Positions 23,751 to 34,502 are shown, counted from the stretch's first letter. The stretch: 51,539 nucleotides of DNA from Corallococcus praedator (GCF_003612125.1 NZ_RAWI01000022.1:1-51539); one strand, 5' to 3'. The notes: generated by a model not told the origin, from the sequence alone. Program-made: numbers and translations.

Positions 23751-23949
23751 CAATGGACAACTGCCGCGCACGAGCGCGGCGCTGCGCGAGGAGATCGAGC
23801 GCACCCGGGCCGACCTGGCCACGTCGGTGAGCGCGCTGCGCGAGGAGGTGGCCGTGGCCACCGACTGGCGCCAGTGGGTGCGGCGTCATCCCTACGCGTG
23901 CGTGGGGACCGCCTTCCTCGTGGGCTACCTGGTGGGCTCGCGGCGCTGA
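23740..23949 (+). CDS. DUF3618-like small membrane protein
   Basis: A 69-residue protein. An N-terminal helix with EEIERTRADLATSVSALREEV matches the DUF3618 pattern and is followed by one Gly-rich span at the C-terminus (VRRHPYACVGTAFLVGYLVG). AAGGAG at 23727-23732 fixes the start, inside the preceding gene. Its function is unknown; these proteins usually occur beside Holin-X and DUF883-like proteins, as here. Confidence 0.75.
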   Translation: MAASNGQLPRTSAALREEIERTRADLATSVSALREEVAVATDWRQWVRRHPYACVGTAFLVGYLVGSRR

Positions 23950-24021
23950 AGCAAGCGCGGGCGGCCGGTGATGAACAGCTTTGGGTCGTATCGAGAACGA
24001 ACGCACACGCAGAGGGCTTCC

Positions 24022-24219
24022 ATGGAAATCAATCCGCAGCAGATGTCGGACCGGGCTCGGCAGCTTCAGGATCAGGTGATGCCTCAGGTGGATGAGGCGC
24101 GGCAGAACCTGGTGGACCTGAACCGTCAGGTGGTGGGCTTCATCCGGGCGAACCCCGGCACGTGCCTGCTGGGCGCCATCGCGGTGGGTTTCCTCGTGGG
24201 CCGGATCGCCTCGCGCTGA
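24022..24219 (+). CDS. Small DUF883-like membrane protein
   Basis: A 65-residue protein. A polar helix (MEINPQQMSDRARQLQDQV, VDEARQNLVDLNRQ) precedes a C-terminal span with the pattern FIRANPGTCLLGAIAVGFLVG, closely like the end of the preceding protein. The start at 24022 has AGAGGG at 24011-24016; an upstream ATG at 23971 is possible. Inferred to be an inner-membrane anchored amphipathic protein of unknown function. Confidence 0.65.
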   Translation: MEINPQQMSDRARQLQDQVMPQVDEARQNLVDLNRQVVGFIRANPGTCLLGAIAVGFLVGRIASR

Positions 24220-24254
24220 CCGTCCCTCCGGGGGCGCAGGAAGGGAGCACGACC

Positions 24255-24638
24255 ATGACGACGTATTCGGGCACGACGGGCAATGGCAGCGCGGCGGAAC
24301 ACGCTGACGACGCGGGCTTCGGCCAGCGGGTGGATCAGCTGGGTTCGGACGCGCAGCAGTTCATCGACAACGCGCGCAGCGCGGTGGCGGACCTGGGACA
24401 GTCGCTGGACCTGAAGGGGCGCGTGGAGCGCAACCCCTACGGCACCCTGGCCATCGCCGCGGGCGTGGGCTACGTGCTGGGCGGCGGGCTCTTCACGCCG
24501 CTGACGGCGCGCATCCTGAAGCTGGGCGTGCGGCTGGCCGCGCTGCCCTTCGTGAAGGATGAGCTGGTCGGGATGGCCGAGTCGGCCTTCCAGGGCTATC
24601 AGACGGGCCGCGGCTCGCCGCCGTCGGGCAGCGTCTAG
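24255..24638 (+). CDS. Small membrane protein with DUF883-like anchor
   Basis: A 127-residue protein. An acidic and polar N-terminus (about 1-40) and a helix (DQLGSDAQQFIDNARSAVAD) lead to the span VERNPYGTLAIAAGVGYVLG, which shares the R-x-[NH]-P signature of its two upstream neighbours. A second hydrophobic segment follows (about 85-120). AAGGGAG precedes ATG 24255. Unknown function; part of the same unit. Confidence 0.65.
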   Translation: MTTYSGTTGNGSAAEHADDAGFGQRVDQLGSDAQQFIDNARSAVADLGQSLDLKGRVERNPYGTLAIAAGVGYVLGGGLFTPLTARILKLGVRLAALPFVKDELVGMAESAFQGYQTGRGSPPSGSV

Positions 24639-24698
24639 GTTTCATCCGCGCCGCACGCCTTTGTTTTCCCACTGAAGTCTCCCTCCCCGGAGTCGGAC

Positions 24699-25007
24699 AT
24701 GCTGAGCCTGAAGGACTTGAAGAAGCTGGACCGCGACGACCTGCTGGACCTCGTGGGTCTGGAGACCCGCCGCACCACCGCGGAGACGACGCTGCCCGCG
24801 CTGGGCATCTTCGCCGCCGGCCTGCTGGTGGGCGTGGGCGTGGGCCTGCTGCTGGCGGACAAGCCGGGCACGCAGCTGCGCGGCGACCTGCGCACCAAGC
24901 TGCAGGGTGGCCAGGACAAGCTCGCGGGCGCCATCAACAGCGCGCGCGGCACGGACACGCAGCAGGGCGCGGGCTCCACGGTGCCGCCGGGTTCGCGGAC
25001 GACCTGA
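24699..25007 (+). CDS. Small single-span membrane protein, YtxH-like layout
   Basis: A 102-residue protein. A charged N-terminal helix (LSLKDLKKLDRDDLLDLVGLE) precedes one Gly/Val-rich span (LPALGIFAAGLLVGVGVGLLLA, read in two parts LPALGIFAAG and LLVGVGVGLLLA) and a polar C-terminal tail. The layout recalls YtxH/gas-vesicle-like stress proteins, but no diagnostic motif is present. It is the last gene before a good terminator. Confidence 0.65.
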   Translation: MLSLKDLKKLDRDDLLDLVGLETRRTTAETTLPALGIFAAGLLVGVGVGLLLADKPGTQLRGDLRTKLQGGQDKLAGAINSARGTDTQQGAGSTVPPGSRTT

Positions 25008-25030
25008 TTCCAGGTCGGCGGTGGATTCCA

Positions 25031-25071
25031 CACGAAGCCTCTTCCCGTGCGAACGGGGAGGGGCTTTCGTG
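25031..25071 (+). terminator. Rho-independent terminator of the membrane-protein cluster
   Basis: Arms cacgaagcctcttcccgt (25031-25048) and acggggaggggctttcgtg (25053-25071) with a gcga loop, near-complete pairing with one or two wobble or bulge positions, followed by ttt. It sits 24 bp after the last stop of the cluster. Confidence 0.65.
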
Positions 25072-25159
25072 TTTCCGGCGGGTGGGGAAGCGGATGGCCT
25101 AGGATGCGCGGTCATGTCCCGTTTCGACGGGGCATGCCTTCGCACCAGGAGCACGCACC

Positions 25160-26218
25160 GTGAGCGCGGCGAAGAATCGACGGACGAAGCAGACCCCGCC
25201 ATCGGGTACGGCGGCCTCCCCGGTCGCGCCGGGCCGCAGCCTGCGCCATGACACGCCCGTGGATGTGCCCATCGTGCGGGAGCCTCCCTCCGAGGCGGAA
25301 GGCGCGACGCTGCCCGCCCGCAGCGCGGAGGCTCCGTGGAACGGGACGGCCTCCGGTCCGGAGTCCGCGCTGGGCCAGCTCCGTGCGCTGGAGACGCTGG
25401 AGTCCACCTACGAAGCCTGGGCGGAGCTGAAGCGCGACCACGCGGCGGCGGTGGTCCACTTCCGTGAGGAGCAGGCGCGGCTCGCGCAGCAGGGCACCTT
25501 CCTCCTGGGCGCGGTGCGCGCGGCCGGCATGGACGCAGGTGGCAATGCCGTCCCGGGCCTCCAGCCGCAGGGCGCCGCCGGTGACTTCCTCCGCGACGCG
25601 GAATCCAAGCTCGCGAAGGCGCGCGACGCCGTGCTCCAGCGCGAGGCGGAGAGCGAGGCCCGCTACCAGGCCGCCTTCACGGAGGTGCGCGCCACGCTCC
25701 TGGACCGGGTCCGCCGCTCGCTCGGAAGCCTCCAGCCGCACCTCACGCTGCTCCTGCGCCGCGTGGGGGCGGAGCGCTCCATCCTCCACGTCGCGCGCGT
25801 GCCGCCGGATGAAGCCGTCCTGCTCTGCTACCTGCTCACGCAGCGGGTGCCCTCCCGCTACGGCTTCCTCTTCGACGACTCCACCGAGGACCTGTCACTG
25901 GCGCCCGCGCCGCTCTACCCGGAGGAGTCCATCCCCGAGGACGGCGTGCGCCCGGATGCCCAGGGGCTGCTGCGCGTCATTGACGCCAGCACGGAGGTCC
26001 TGCCCCTCAAGGGCTTCGTGCCCCTGCGGGTGTCGCGACCCGGAGGAGGGGAGGACTTCTTCCGCCTCCTCCAGCGCGGCGCCGTGATGGAGGTTGAAAT
26101 CGCGGAGGGCCCGGACTTCCGCAGCATCCTCACCCGCGAGGAGGCGGAGCGCTTCGCGGGCCACCTGCTGCGCCTCAAGCTGGAGGGGCGCATCGGCCTG
26201 GACATCGAGGCCGGGTAG
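25160..26218 (+). CDS. Hypothetical protein with central coiled coil
   Basis: I do not recognise this 352-residue protein. The N-terminus (1-75) is disordered and Pro/Ala-rich, a helical coiled-coil region follows (about 75-190; ETLESTYEAWAELKRDHAA, REEQARLAQQ, KLAKARDAVLQREAESEARYQ), then a mixed alpha/beta domain (about 200-350) with FRSILTREEAERFAGHLLRLKLEGR near the end (read as FRSILTREEAERF and HLLRLKLEGR). No signal peptide or spans. AGGAG at 25147-25151 fixes GTG 25160. It looks like a myxobacterial lineage protein. Confidence 0.7.
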   Translation: MSAAKNRRTKQTPPSGTAASPVAPGRSLRHDTPVDVPIVREPPSEAEGATLPARSAEAPWNGTASGPESALGQLRALETLESTYEAWAELKRDHAAAVVHFREEQARLAQQGTFLLGAVRAAGMDAGGNAVPGLQPQGAAGDFLRDAESKLAKARDAVLQREAESEARYQAAFTEVRATLLDRVRRSLGSLQPHLTLLLRRVGAERSILHVARVPPDEAVLLCYLLTQRVPSRYGFLFDDSTEDLSLAPAPLYPEESIPEDGVRPDAQGLLRVIDASTEVLPLKGFVPLRVSRPGGGEDFFRLLQRGAVMEVEIAEGPDFRSILTREEAERFAGHLLRLKLEGRIGLDIEAG

Positions 26219-26226
26219 CGGACGCT

Positions 26227-27093
26227 TCAGTTCGTCCGGGCGATGCCCACTTCCGCGGTGCCCGCCAGCAGCACGCTGCCCAGGAAGAGGTTGTCGGACT
26301 CCGCGCCGCCCATGCGCACGGCCTGGAAGATGACCAGGTACGTCTGCTTGGGGTTCGGGAACGCGGTGCCCGGAATCGTCACCCGCGCCTCCCGGAAGGT
26401 GGCCGGCACCGCCGCCAGTTGGAGGAACTCCACCGGCGACGTGGGCACGTTGGAGTACGTGGCCGTGCCCTTCTCTCCGTTGGCGCTCAACGGCACCACC
26501 GTGACGAAGCCCAGCGTGCGGTCGGTGTTCGCGGGCGGCGCCGGACGGTCGAAGCCGAACGCCGTGTTCGCGTTGAGCCGCACGAAGCCCTCCGGCGGGT
26601 GCAGCGCCGCGATGGCCTCCTTCGGGGGCGAGTTCTCCACCTGCCCCACGTACCGCACGTTGTCCTTGTCGGCCGTGAAGGCATACGTGGCCCCCGACGC
26701 GTACGTCAGCGCGTCGGTGGAGTCGCTCGTCACGCCGTAGCTGCCACCCCCCTGGCCGTTGAGCGTGACGGGCGTCGTCGTGCCCACGGGCTGGAGCACC
26801 ACGGTGGCCCCGCTGACGCCCTCGGGCTGCGCGTTCGCGCCGGACTTCGTCCCGAAGAACATGAAGGCCGCCGTCTGCGCGGGGAAGGACACCACGTCCA
26901 TGCCCCCGTCCCCGAAGGTCCCCGCGTCGTAGCCCGCCATCGCGGTGGCGGACACGTCCACCTGCGGCGTGGCCAGCAGCGTGCCCACCATCACGTGGTC
27001 CGCGGAGAGCTGGTTGCCCGTCTTCTCCAAGTCACAGGCGAGGGGGGACAGCAGGGACACGACGGCGGCGGCGGACAGAAGCAGGCGTTTCAT
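26227..27093 (-). CDS. Putative lipoprotein
   Basis: A 288-residue exported protein. The signal peptide MKRLLLSAAAVVSLLSPLAC ends at Cys20, giving a slightly atypical lipobox (PLAC), with Asp at +2, a residue that in E. coli retains lipoproteins in the inner membrane. The remainder is predicted beta-rich with Ser/Thr/Gly content (VVLQPVGTTTPVTLNGQGGG) and repeated short strands, resembling carboxypeptidase-regulatory-like or Ig-like folds but without a diagnostic motif. It is convergent with the preceding unknown gene, eight bases apart, and divergent from the CHASE2 cyclase. Confidence 0.7.
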   Translation of the reverse strand: MKRLLLSAAAVVSLLSPLACDLEKTGNQLSADHVMVGTLLATPQVDVSATAMAGYDAGTFGDGGMDVVSFPAQTAAFMFFGTKSGANAQPEGVSGATVVLQPVGTTTPVTLNGQGGGSYGVTSDSTDALTYASGATYAFTADKDNVRYVGQVENSPPKEAIAALHPPEGFVRLNANTAFGFDRPAPPANTDRTLGFVTVVPLSANGEKGTATYSNVPTSPVEFLQLAAVPATFREARVTIPGTAFPNPKQTYLVIFQAVRMGGAESDNLFLGSVLLAGTAEVGIARTN

Positions 27094-27200
27094 GGGCGGC
27101 TCTTTCGGACGGGGCTCGGGCGAGGTGATGCGGCAGCCAACCATACCGCGCGTATGTCCCATAGGCGCTCGGCCCCAACGCGCTATCCTGTGCACCGCCC

Positions 27201-29807
27201 GTGCAACGCCTCCGCATCCACTCCTCCGGCCGCCGCTTCCTCCACCGACTCGGCTTCTCGCTCGTCCAGGCGGCCGTGTTCGGCTGCCTGCTGGGCCTGC
27301 TCGTGTCCCAACGCGTCTCGCGCCCGGTGCGCCCGGACGACACGCCCGCGCCCCTGCTGTCGCCCTCGGGCTTCGTGGAGATGCTGTCCGGGTGGATCGA
27401 CAGCGGCGAGCGCGTCTTCTACGACTGGCGCATCCGCCAACTGGGCGAGCGCTCCGAGCGCTCCGACCGCGTGGTGCTCGTCTCCATCGACGATGACACC
27501 CTCGCGGAGGCCCAGCAGGGCCCCCGCGCCGACATCGCCGCGTACCCGTGGCCGCGCCAGGTGATGGGCGGCATGGTGCACCGGCTGGTGGAGGAGGGCG
27601 CCTCCGTGGTGATGCTGGACTTCGCCTACCCGGAGCTCAGCCCGCGCGCCTGCGTCACCCCCACCCGCACCGGCCGGGGCGCCCTGTCCCAGGACGACGA
27701 TGCGCTCCGGGCCCTCCTGGACCAGGACCCGGGCCACTCCGTGCTCGCCTTCCGCTGGGGCGCGGAGGGCACCCGCAGCCTGCCGCCCACCGGCCGCCTG
27801 TGGCCCTACCGCGTCCGCCTGGGCAGCTACCCCGGCCCCACCGAGGCCCGGGTGCGGGCCCAGTCCGTGCTCGCCCTGCAGCGTCCCGCCTTCCTCATCC
27901 CCGCCGGCAAGGGCCTGGAGGTGTGGGCCGGCGTCGCCGACGAGGGCGAGGGCCGCAGCCTGGGCGAACAGCTGGGCTCTGGCGCCGCGTCCATCCAGGA
28001 GCGCCGCGCCGCGGACGATGCCTTCCGCGTGGCGCCGTCGGACCTGTTCCTCGCGCTTGCCTCCGTGCAGGTGGCGGGGTTGGATCCGGAGAAGCTCCTG
28101 GAGGTGCGTCAGCTCCAGCACCCGGTGACGCCGCTGCTGGGCACCTCCAGCGGCTACGGCGCCACCACGCTGCCCGCGGACCCTGACGGCGTGGTGCGCG
28201 GCGTGCCCCACCTGGTCGCGTACAGCCCGCGCGGCGGCGAGCGCTACGTGCTGCCCTCCCTGCCGCTGGCCGCCGCCATGCGCCTCGCGGGCACGCAGAA
28301 GCTGCGGTACGCCGACGGGCGCCTCTTCATCGGGGACACGTACTCCGTGCCCATGGACGCGTCCGGCTACAGCCTGCTGCGCTGGGAGGCCCCGTCCGCC
28401 ACCCGGGGCGCCCGGGGGCCGCTGGCCCGCTCCATCCGCGCGTGGAACGTGCTGCTGAACCTCTTCGACATCCAGGCGGAGCGTCCCGCCCGGTTCGACC
28501 ACGACCTGGACGGCCGCGCCGTCATCCTCACCAACACCAGCAGCTACGCGCCGGAGCGGCGGGTGACGCCCATTGGCCCCGGCATCGCCAACGGCGCCAT
28601 CCTGGGGCAGGCGCTCGCCAACATCCTCGCGTCGGACGGCATCGTCCGAGCACCGCCCCGCGTGGACATGGTGGCCACGATGGGACTCGCGTTCATCGGC
28701 GCGTTCCTGGCGCTGTCGTTCAGCTGGCTCTTGCGCTCGGTGTGGGGCGCCTTCCTCTTCGTCAGCGTGGTGCTGGCCGCGGGCGCGGGCTACGTCGCGG
28801 GCGCGGGCTGGTTCTTCGTCAACGAGCGGCTGTGGATCGCCGTGGCGGGTCCGCTGGGGTCCATGGGGCTCGCGTTCCTGGTGACGACCGTCTACGCCTT
28901 CCGCACCGAACAGGACGTGCGCGACTTCGTGCACAGCGCGCTGGGCCGCTACGTGAGCCCGGACGTGGCGCGGCTCGTCGCGCGCGACGTGAGCCTGATG
29001 CGGCCGGAGCGCCGCAAGATGACGGTGTACCTCTGCGACATCGAGGGCTTCACCCGTCTGTCGGAGGTCCTCCCGCCCGAACAACTGGTGCCCCTGCTCA
29101 ACACCTTCCTCACGGAGATGACCTCCGTGGTGCGCGCCACGGCGGGGCAGGTGGACAAGTACATTGGCGACTCGGTGATGGCCTTCTGGGGCGCGCCCGT
29201 GCGCACGGACCGCCACGCGCACCTGGCCTGTGAAGCGGCGCTCAAGCTCCAGGCCGTGCTCGCGCAGCGCCAGCCCGTCTGGGAGAAGCAGTTCGGTCAC
29301 CGGCTGTGGGTGCGCGCCGGCATCGACACGGGCGACCTGCTGGTGGGCGACATGGGCAGCGAGCTCAAGTCCCACTACACCGTCATGGGGGACGCGGTGG
29401 GCATGGCCGGCCGGCTGGAGGGCGCGAACAAGCAGTACGGCACCCAGGTGCTGGTGGGAGAAGCCACCGCGCAGCTCGCCAGCGACGCGTACGTCTTCCG
29501 CGAGGTGGACCGCGTGCTCGTGCGCAACCGCGAGCAGCCCGTGCGCGTGCACGAGCTGCTGGGGCGCAAGGGCGAGTTCTCCCCGGAGAAGCAGGCCGGC
29601 ATGGCCCTGTACGAGAAGGCCCTCACCGCCTACTACGCGCGCGACTTCCTGGTGGCCCAGGAGCTGTTCCGCCGCTGCACGGTGGAGCACGGCGACGCGG
29701 TGGCCCGCGTCTACATCCAGCGCTGCCAGGGCTACATCCTGACGCCGCCGCCCGCGGACTGGGACGGCGTCATCCGCTGGCGCCGGCGCAGCTCCGACGG
29801 CGGTTAG
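27201..29807 (+). CDS. CHASE2-domain class III adenylate cyclase-like protein
   Basis: An 868-residue membrane sensor. One N-terminal span (about 18-36) precedes a CHASE2 extracytoplasmic sensor domain (about 45-430), three closely spaced spans (about 490-570) and a C-terminal class III cyclase domain (about 600-780). Metal-binding Asp613 (CDIEGFT) and Asp657 (YIGDS) and the adenine-type Lys653 (DKYIGD) are present. The transition-state Asn of the usual VNxAxR motif is Gly734 (AVGMAGR), while Arg738 is kept. Activity may be reduced, so a regulatory or partner role is possible. The end has a short helical repeat region (about 800-850). GTG 27201 is the only start near the first span. Confidence 0.85.
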   Translation: MQRLRIHSSGRRFLHRLGFSLVQAAVFGCLLGLLVSQRVSRPVRPDDTPAPLLSPSGFVEMLSGWIDSGERVFYDWRIRQLGERSERSDRVVLVSIDDDTLAEAQQGPRADIAAYPWPRQVMGGMVHRLVEEGASVVMLDFAYPELSPRACVTPTRTGRGALSQDDDALRALLDQDPGHSVLAFRWGAEGTRSLPPTGRLWPYRVRLGSYPGPTEARVRAQSVLALQRPAFLIPAGKGLEVWAGVADEGEGRSLGEQLGSGAASIQERRAADDAFRVAPSDLFLALASVQVAGLDPEKLLEVRQLQHPVTPLLGTSSGYGATTLPADPDGVVRGVPHLVAYSPRGGERYVLPSLPLAAAMRLAGTQKLRYADGRLFIGDTYSVPMDASGYSLLRWEAPSATRGARGPLARSIRAWNVLLNLFDIQAERPARFDHDLDGRAVILTNTSSYAPERRVTPIGPGIANGAILGQALANILASDGIVRAPPRVDMVATMGLAFIGAFLALSFSWLLRSVWGAFLFVSVVLAAGAGYVAGAGWFFVNERLWIAVAGPLGSMGLAFLVTTVYAFRTEQDVRDFVHSALGRYVSPDVARLVARDVSLMRPERRKMTVYLCDIEGFTRLSEVLPPEQLVPLLNTFLTEMTSVVRATAGQVDKYIGDSVMAFWGAPVRTDRHAHLACEAALKLQAVLAQRQPVWEKQFGHRLWVRAGIDTGDLLVGDMGSELKSHYTVMGDAVGMAGRLEGANKQYGTQVLVGEATAQLASDAYVFREVDRVLVRNREQPVRVHELLGRKGEFSPEKQAGMALYEKALTAYYARDFLVAQELFRRCTVEHGDAVARVYIQRCQGYILTPPPADWDGVIRWRRRSSDGG

Positions 29808-30166
29808 TCGTCGTCGCCGGAGTCCGGCTGGCCGAACAGCTCCTTCACCGGAGCGTCGTCCTGGATGTGCTCGCCCACCACGCGGAGCATCTTCTCCGCC
29901 GTCATGCCGGAGTAGTACACCTCACCGGGCCACCCCATGAGCTGGTAGTCCTCCGGCGACAGCGGGTCGCGTTTGCGGCCCGTGTCCTCGCGCACCACCA
30001 CGTTGGGCCCCATGTGGCAGAAGCCGTAGCAGCCGCCCCGGTACAGCTCGCAGCGCGTCTGGAGTCCCCGCGCCGCAAGCGCCTCGCGCGCCGCCACGTG
30101 CACCGCGTCCGAGCCGGCCTCGCGGCAGCTGGAACCCTTGCACACGGACATCCGGTAGCGCTTCAT
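29804..30166 (-). CDS. Thioredoxin-like (2Fe-2S) ferredoxin domain protein
   Basis: A 120-residue protein with the cluster ligands of NuoE-type thioredoxin-fold ferredoxins: CKGSSC near the N-terminus and CYGFCHMGPNVVV in the middle, four Cys in total. Standalone proteins of this family are soluble electron carriers. A short acidic tail ends in DSGDDD. Its stop overlaps that of the CHASE2 cyclase by four bases, convergently. It lies downstream of nuoI on the same strand, beyond a hairpin, so co-transcription with complex I genes is possible but not shown. Confidence 0.85.
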   Translation of the reverse strand: MKRYRMSVCKGSSCREAGSDAVHVAAREALAARGLQTRCELYRGGCYGFCHMGPNVVVREDTGRKRDPLSPEDYQLMGWPGEVYYSGMTAEKMLRVVGEHIQDDAPVKELFGQPDSGDDD

Positions 30167-30245
30167 CGGAGGACCCGACGCGCCTGGTTGGCACCACGTG
30201 CATTGAAGAGCTTCAGCGTCACCACATGCCCCCTGAAACGGCGGC

Positions 30246-30283
30246 GGCCCGCCCTTCCATGAACAAGAGGAAGGAGGCGGGCC
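30246..30283 (-). terminator. Hairpin downstream of nuoI
   Basis: ggcccgcc-cttcc (30246-30258) pairs with ggaag-ga-ggcgggcc (30269-30283), with a two-base bulge and ten-base loop. It lies 58 bp past the nuoI stop on the minus strand and is a candidate 3' end of the nuoC-D-G-H-I transcript; no long U tract. Confidence 0.45.
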
Positions 30284-30340
30284 GGGATGCGTGCGAAGGG
30301 GCGGAAGAGGACAACCCGCCCCGTAGGGTGCTGCCAGACG

Positions 30341-31117
30341 CTACTTGAGGAACTTCGTCACCTGGATGGGACCCTGCTGCGTCACCACCGCCTGCCCACC
30401 CGAAGGCAGCGCCTTGCCGTGGCCGTGACCACCGCCGTGGCCGTGGCCACCGCCCAGCGAGTGCGGCGTCTTCAGCTCCACCAGGCCCTCGCCGATGCGC
30501 GTGTGCGCTTCCTTGTGGACGTGGTGCGGCTCCGAGGAGCTGTCGCGCTTGTTCCACGGATCCGACGGGTGCGAGACGGCCGGCCCCTTGAGCAGCTTGG
30601 GGATGTCGTAGACGAAGTTCTGCCGGTTGTACTCGGACGGCGTGTGCATGTACGTGTCCATGCGGATGGCGTCCTTCGGGCACGCCTCCACGCACAGGCC
30701 ACACACGATGCAGCGCAGCTCGTCGATGACGAACTGGGTCGGGTACTTCTCGATGACGGCCGACTCCGAGTCGGCGTCCGTCGTCTCGTACTCACCCGCC
30801 TCGATGTAGATGCACTGCGCCGGGCAGATGGTCGCGCACATGTAGCAGGCCACGCAGCGCGGCTTGCCGTCGTCGCGCGGAACCAGCCGGTGCAGGCCGC
30901 GGTAGCCCTCCGGGTAGATGGGCTTCTCTTCCGGGTACTCCACCGTCGTCATCAGGTTCATGCCCGTGCGGTCCTGAACCTGGGGGTTCGGGTCGCGCGT
31001 GCCGAACATGTTGCGGAAGAAGTGCTTGGTCGTGATGGCCAGACCGCGCAGCAGCTCCGGGATGTACATCCGCTCGCGGATGTCCGTGCGCGGGTCCTGG
31101 GAAGCATTGAACGCCAT
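30341..31117 (-). CDS. nuoI: NADH-quinone oxidoreductase subunit I
   Basis: The two-[4Fe-4S] subunit of the complex I peripheral arm that passes electrons towards the quinone site. Both cluster motifs are complete: [19 protein letters not shown] and [19 protein letters not shown]. The 258-residue length exceeds the usual 150-220 because of a C-terminal tail rich in His and Gly (PHHVHKEAH, then [13 protein letters not shown]). The last 80 residues hold nine His. It is the last gene of nuoC-D-G-H-I. Confidence 0.95.
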   Translation of the reverse strand: MAFNASQDPRTDIRERMYIPELLRGLAITTKHFFRNMFGTRDPNPQVQDRTGMNLMTTVEYPEEKPIYPEGYRGLHRLVPRDDGKPRCVACYMCATICPAQCIYIEAGEYETTDADSESAVIEKYPTQFVIDELRCIVCGLCVEACPKDAIRMDTYMHTPSEYNRQNFVYDIPKLLKGPAVSHPSDPWNKRDSSSEPHHVHKEAHTRIGEGLVELKTPHSLGGGHGHGGGHGHGKALPSGGQAVVTQQGPIQVTKFLK

Positions 31118-31165
31118 GGTGTCTTGTCTCGCTTCCGGCGAAGGGCTGTGCCGGACGGAACGCCG

Positions 31166-32611
31166 CTAGTGCGCGCCCGCCGGGGAATGGGAGTGGGGGT
31201 CCGCGTGCGCCGGCAGGCCGTGCCCGCCAGCCGCCGGCAGCCCGTGGGCGTCGTGCCCATGGCCGTGCGCCGTGTCGTGCGCGCCCGCCGCCTTGGTCCC
31301 CTTGGACATCGTCAGGGCCACGACGAAGCCGATCTCCAGCAGGCCCACGATGCCCAGCATGCGCAGGGACGGATCCCACAGCACCAGCGCTCCGCTAATG
31401 AACACGTTCGCGAGGCCCGCCGGCAGGAGGATCTTCCAGCCCAGGTTCTGGATCTGGTCGTAGCGGAAGCGCGGGAAGGTCCAGCGGATGACCAGCTGCA
31501 CCCAGATGAGCAGCACGACCTTGATCCAGAACACCGTGCCCAGGATGGTGCCGTACAGCCAGCCGTGCTCCTGCATCAGGGGCTGCGCCGCCAGCCACTC
31601 ACCGCCGAAGGGCAGGTGGTGACCGCCGAAGAACAGCGCCGTCGTCACACCGGCCAGCACCACGACCTCCATGAACTCGGAGATCATGAACATGCCGAAC
31701 TTCATGCCGGAGTACTCCACGAAGTAGCCGATGATTTCGGACTCGCCTTCGGGCGCGTCGAACGGCGCGCGCTTGGTCTCCGCGAAGGACGCCACGAAGA
31801 ATGCGATGAAGCCCAGCGGCTGGATGAAGATGCCCCACGCGGGCAGCCCCAGGTCGAACGCGCCGTCGGAGCGCCACAGGTAGCGCGCCTGCCCGGTGCC
31901 GGCGACCAGCGCGTTGCCCACGTCACCCACCAGCGCGGGCATCTGCACGGAGGAGAACGCCAGGAACAGGCCCACCAGCGCCAGGCCCAGCGCCACTTCG
32001 TAGGAGATCATCTGCGCGGAGGCGCGCACGCCGCCCAGCAGGGCGAACTTGTTGTTGGAGGACCAGCCGGCCAGCGACGTGCCGTAGACCGCGAGCGACG
32101 CGATGGCGAGCACGTACAGCATGCCGAAGTCCGGCGTGGCGACGACCATGTCCACGTGCTTGCCGAACACCGTCACGGACGGGCCGGCGGGCACCACCGC
32201 GAACAGCGCGAACACCGGCGCGAACGCGAGGACGGGGCCCAGGTTGAAGAGGAACTTGTTCGCCGTGCCGGGGACGAAGTCCTCCTTGGTCAGCATCTTC
32301 AGCACGTCGGTGATGATGTGCGGGATGCCGCCCAGGGAGCGGTTGCCCAGGCCCGGGATGGCCAGACGCGCGCGGTTGGGGCCCACGCGGTCCTGCATGA
32401 ACGCGCTCCACTTGCGCTCGGCGAGCGTGAGGAGCGTGGCGATGATCATCACGAAGGTGAGCATCAGGAAGAGGATGTTCGTCAGGCGGCTGGCGCCCGT
32501 GAACAGGTGCTCTTCCACCAGCCCGCCCACGAGGTACGCCGTGGCCACCCCGCCCGCGAGGGCGAAGATGCAGAAGGCCATGGCGAACAACATTGTGAAG
32601 ATGCGGTTCAT
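31166..32611 (-). CDS. nuoH: NADH-quinone oxidoreductase subunit H
   Basis: Membrane subunit at the quinone-binding junction of complex I. The 481-residue protein has about eight spans. Conserved loops include LLTLAERKWSAFMQDRVGPNR and AETKRAPFDAPEGESEIIGY (segment AETKRAPFDAPEGE), both close to the quinone cavity. After the last span a tail of about 40 residues contains ten His (AHDTAHGHGHDAHG, HADPHSHSPAGAH), which standard NuoH lacks. It lies two bases after nuoG on this strand. Confidence 0.95.
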   Translation of the reverse strand: MNRIFTMLFAMAFCIFALAGGVATAYLVGGLVEEHLFTGASRLTNILFLMLTFVMIIATLLTLAERKWSAFMQDRVGPNRARLAIPGLGNRSLGGIPHIITDVLKMLTKEDFVPGTANKFLFNLGPVLAFAPVFALFAVVPAGPSVTVFGKHVDMVVATPDFGMLYVLAIASLAVYGTSLAGWSSNNKFALLGGVRASAQMISYEVALGLALVGLFLAFSSVQMPALVGDVGNALVAGTGQARYLWRSDGAFDLGLPAWGIFIQPLGFIAFFVASFAETKRAPFDAPEGESEIIGYFVEYSGMKFGMFMISEFMEVVVLAGVTTALFFGGHHLPFGGEWLAAQPLMQEHGWLYGTILGTVFWIKVVLLIWVQLVIRWTFPRFRYDQIQNLGWKILLPAGLANVFISGALVLWDPSLRMLGIVGLLEIGFVVALTMSKGTKAAGAHDTAHGHGHDAHGLPAAGGHGLPAHADPHSHSPAGAH

Positions 32612-32613
32612 GG

Positions 32614-34502
<1,889 letters not shown>

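Noticed and set aside
27183-29690. A long antisense open frame opposite the CHASE2 cyclase
   Set aside because: Same GC-driven artefact; the plus-strand gene has complete domains and motifs.
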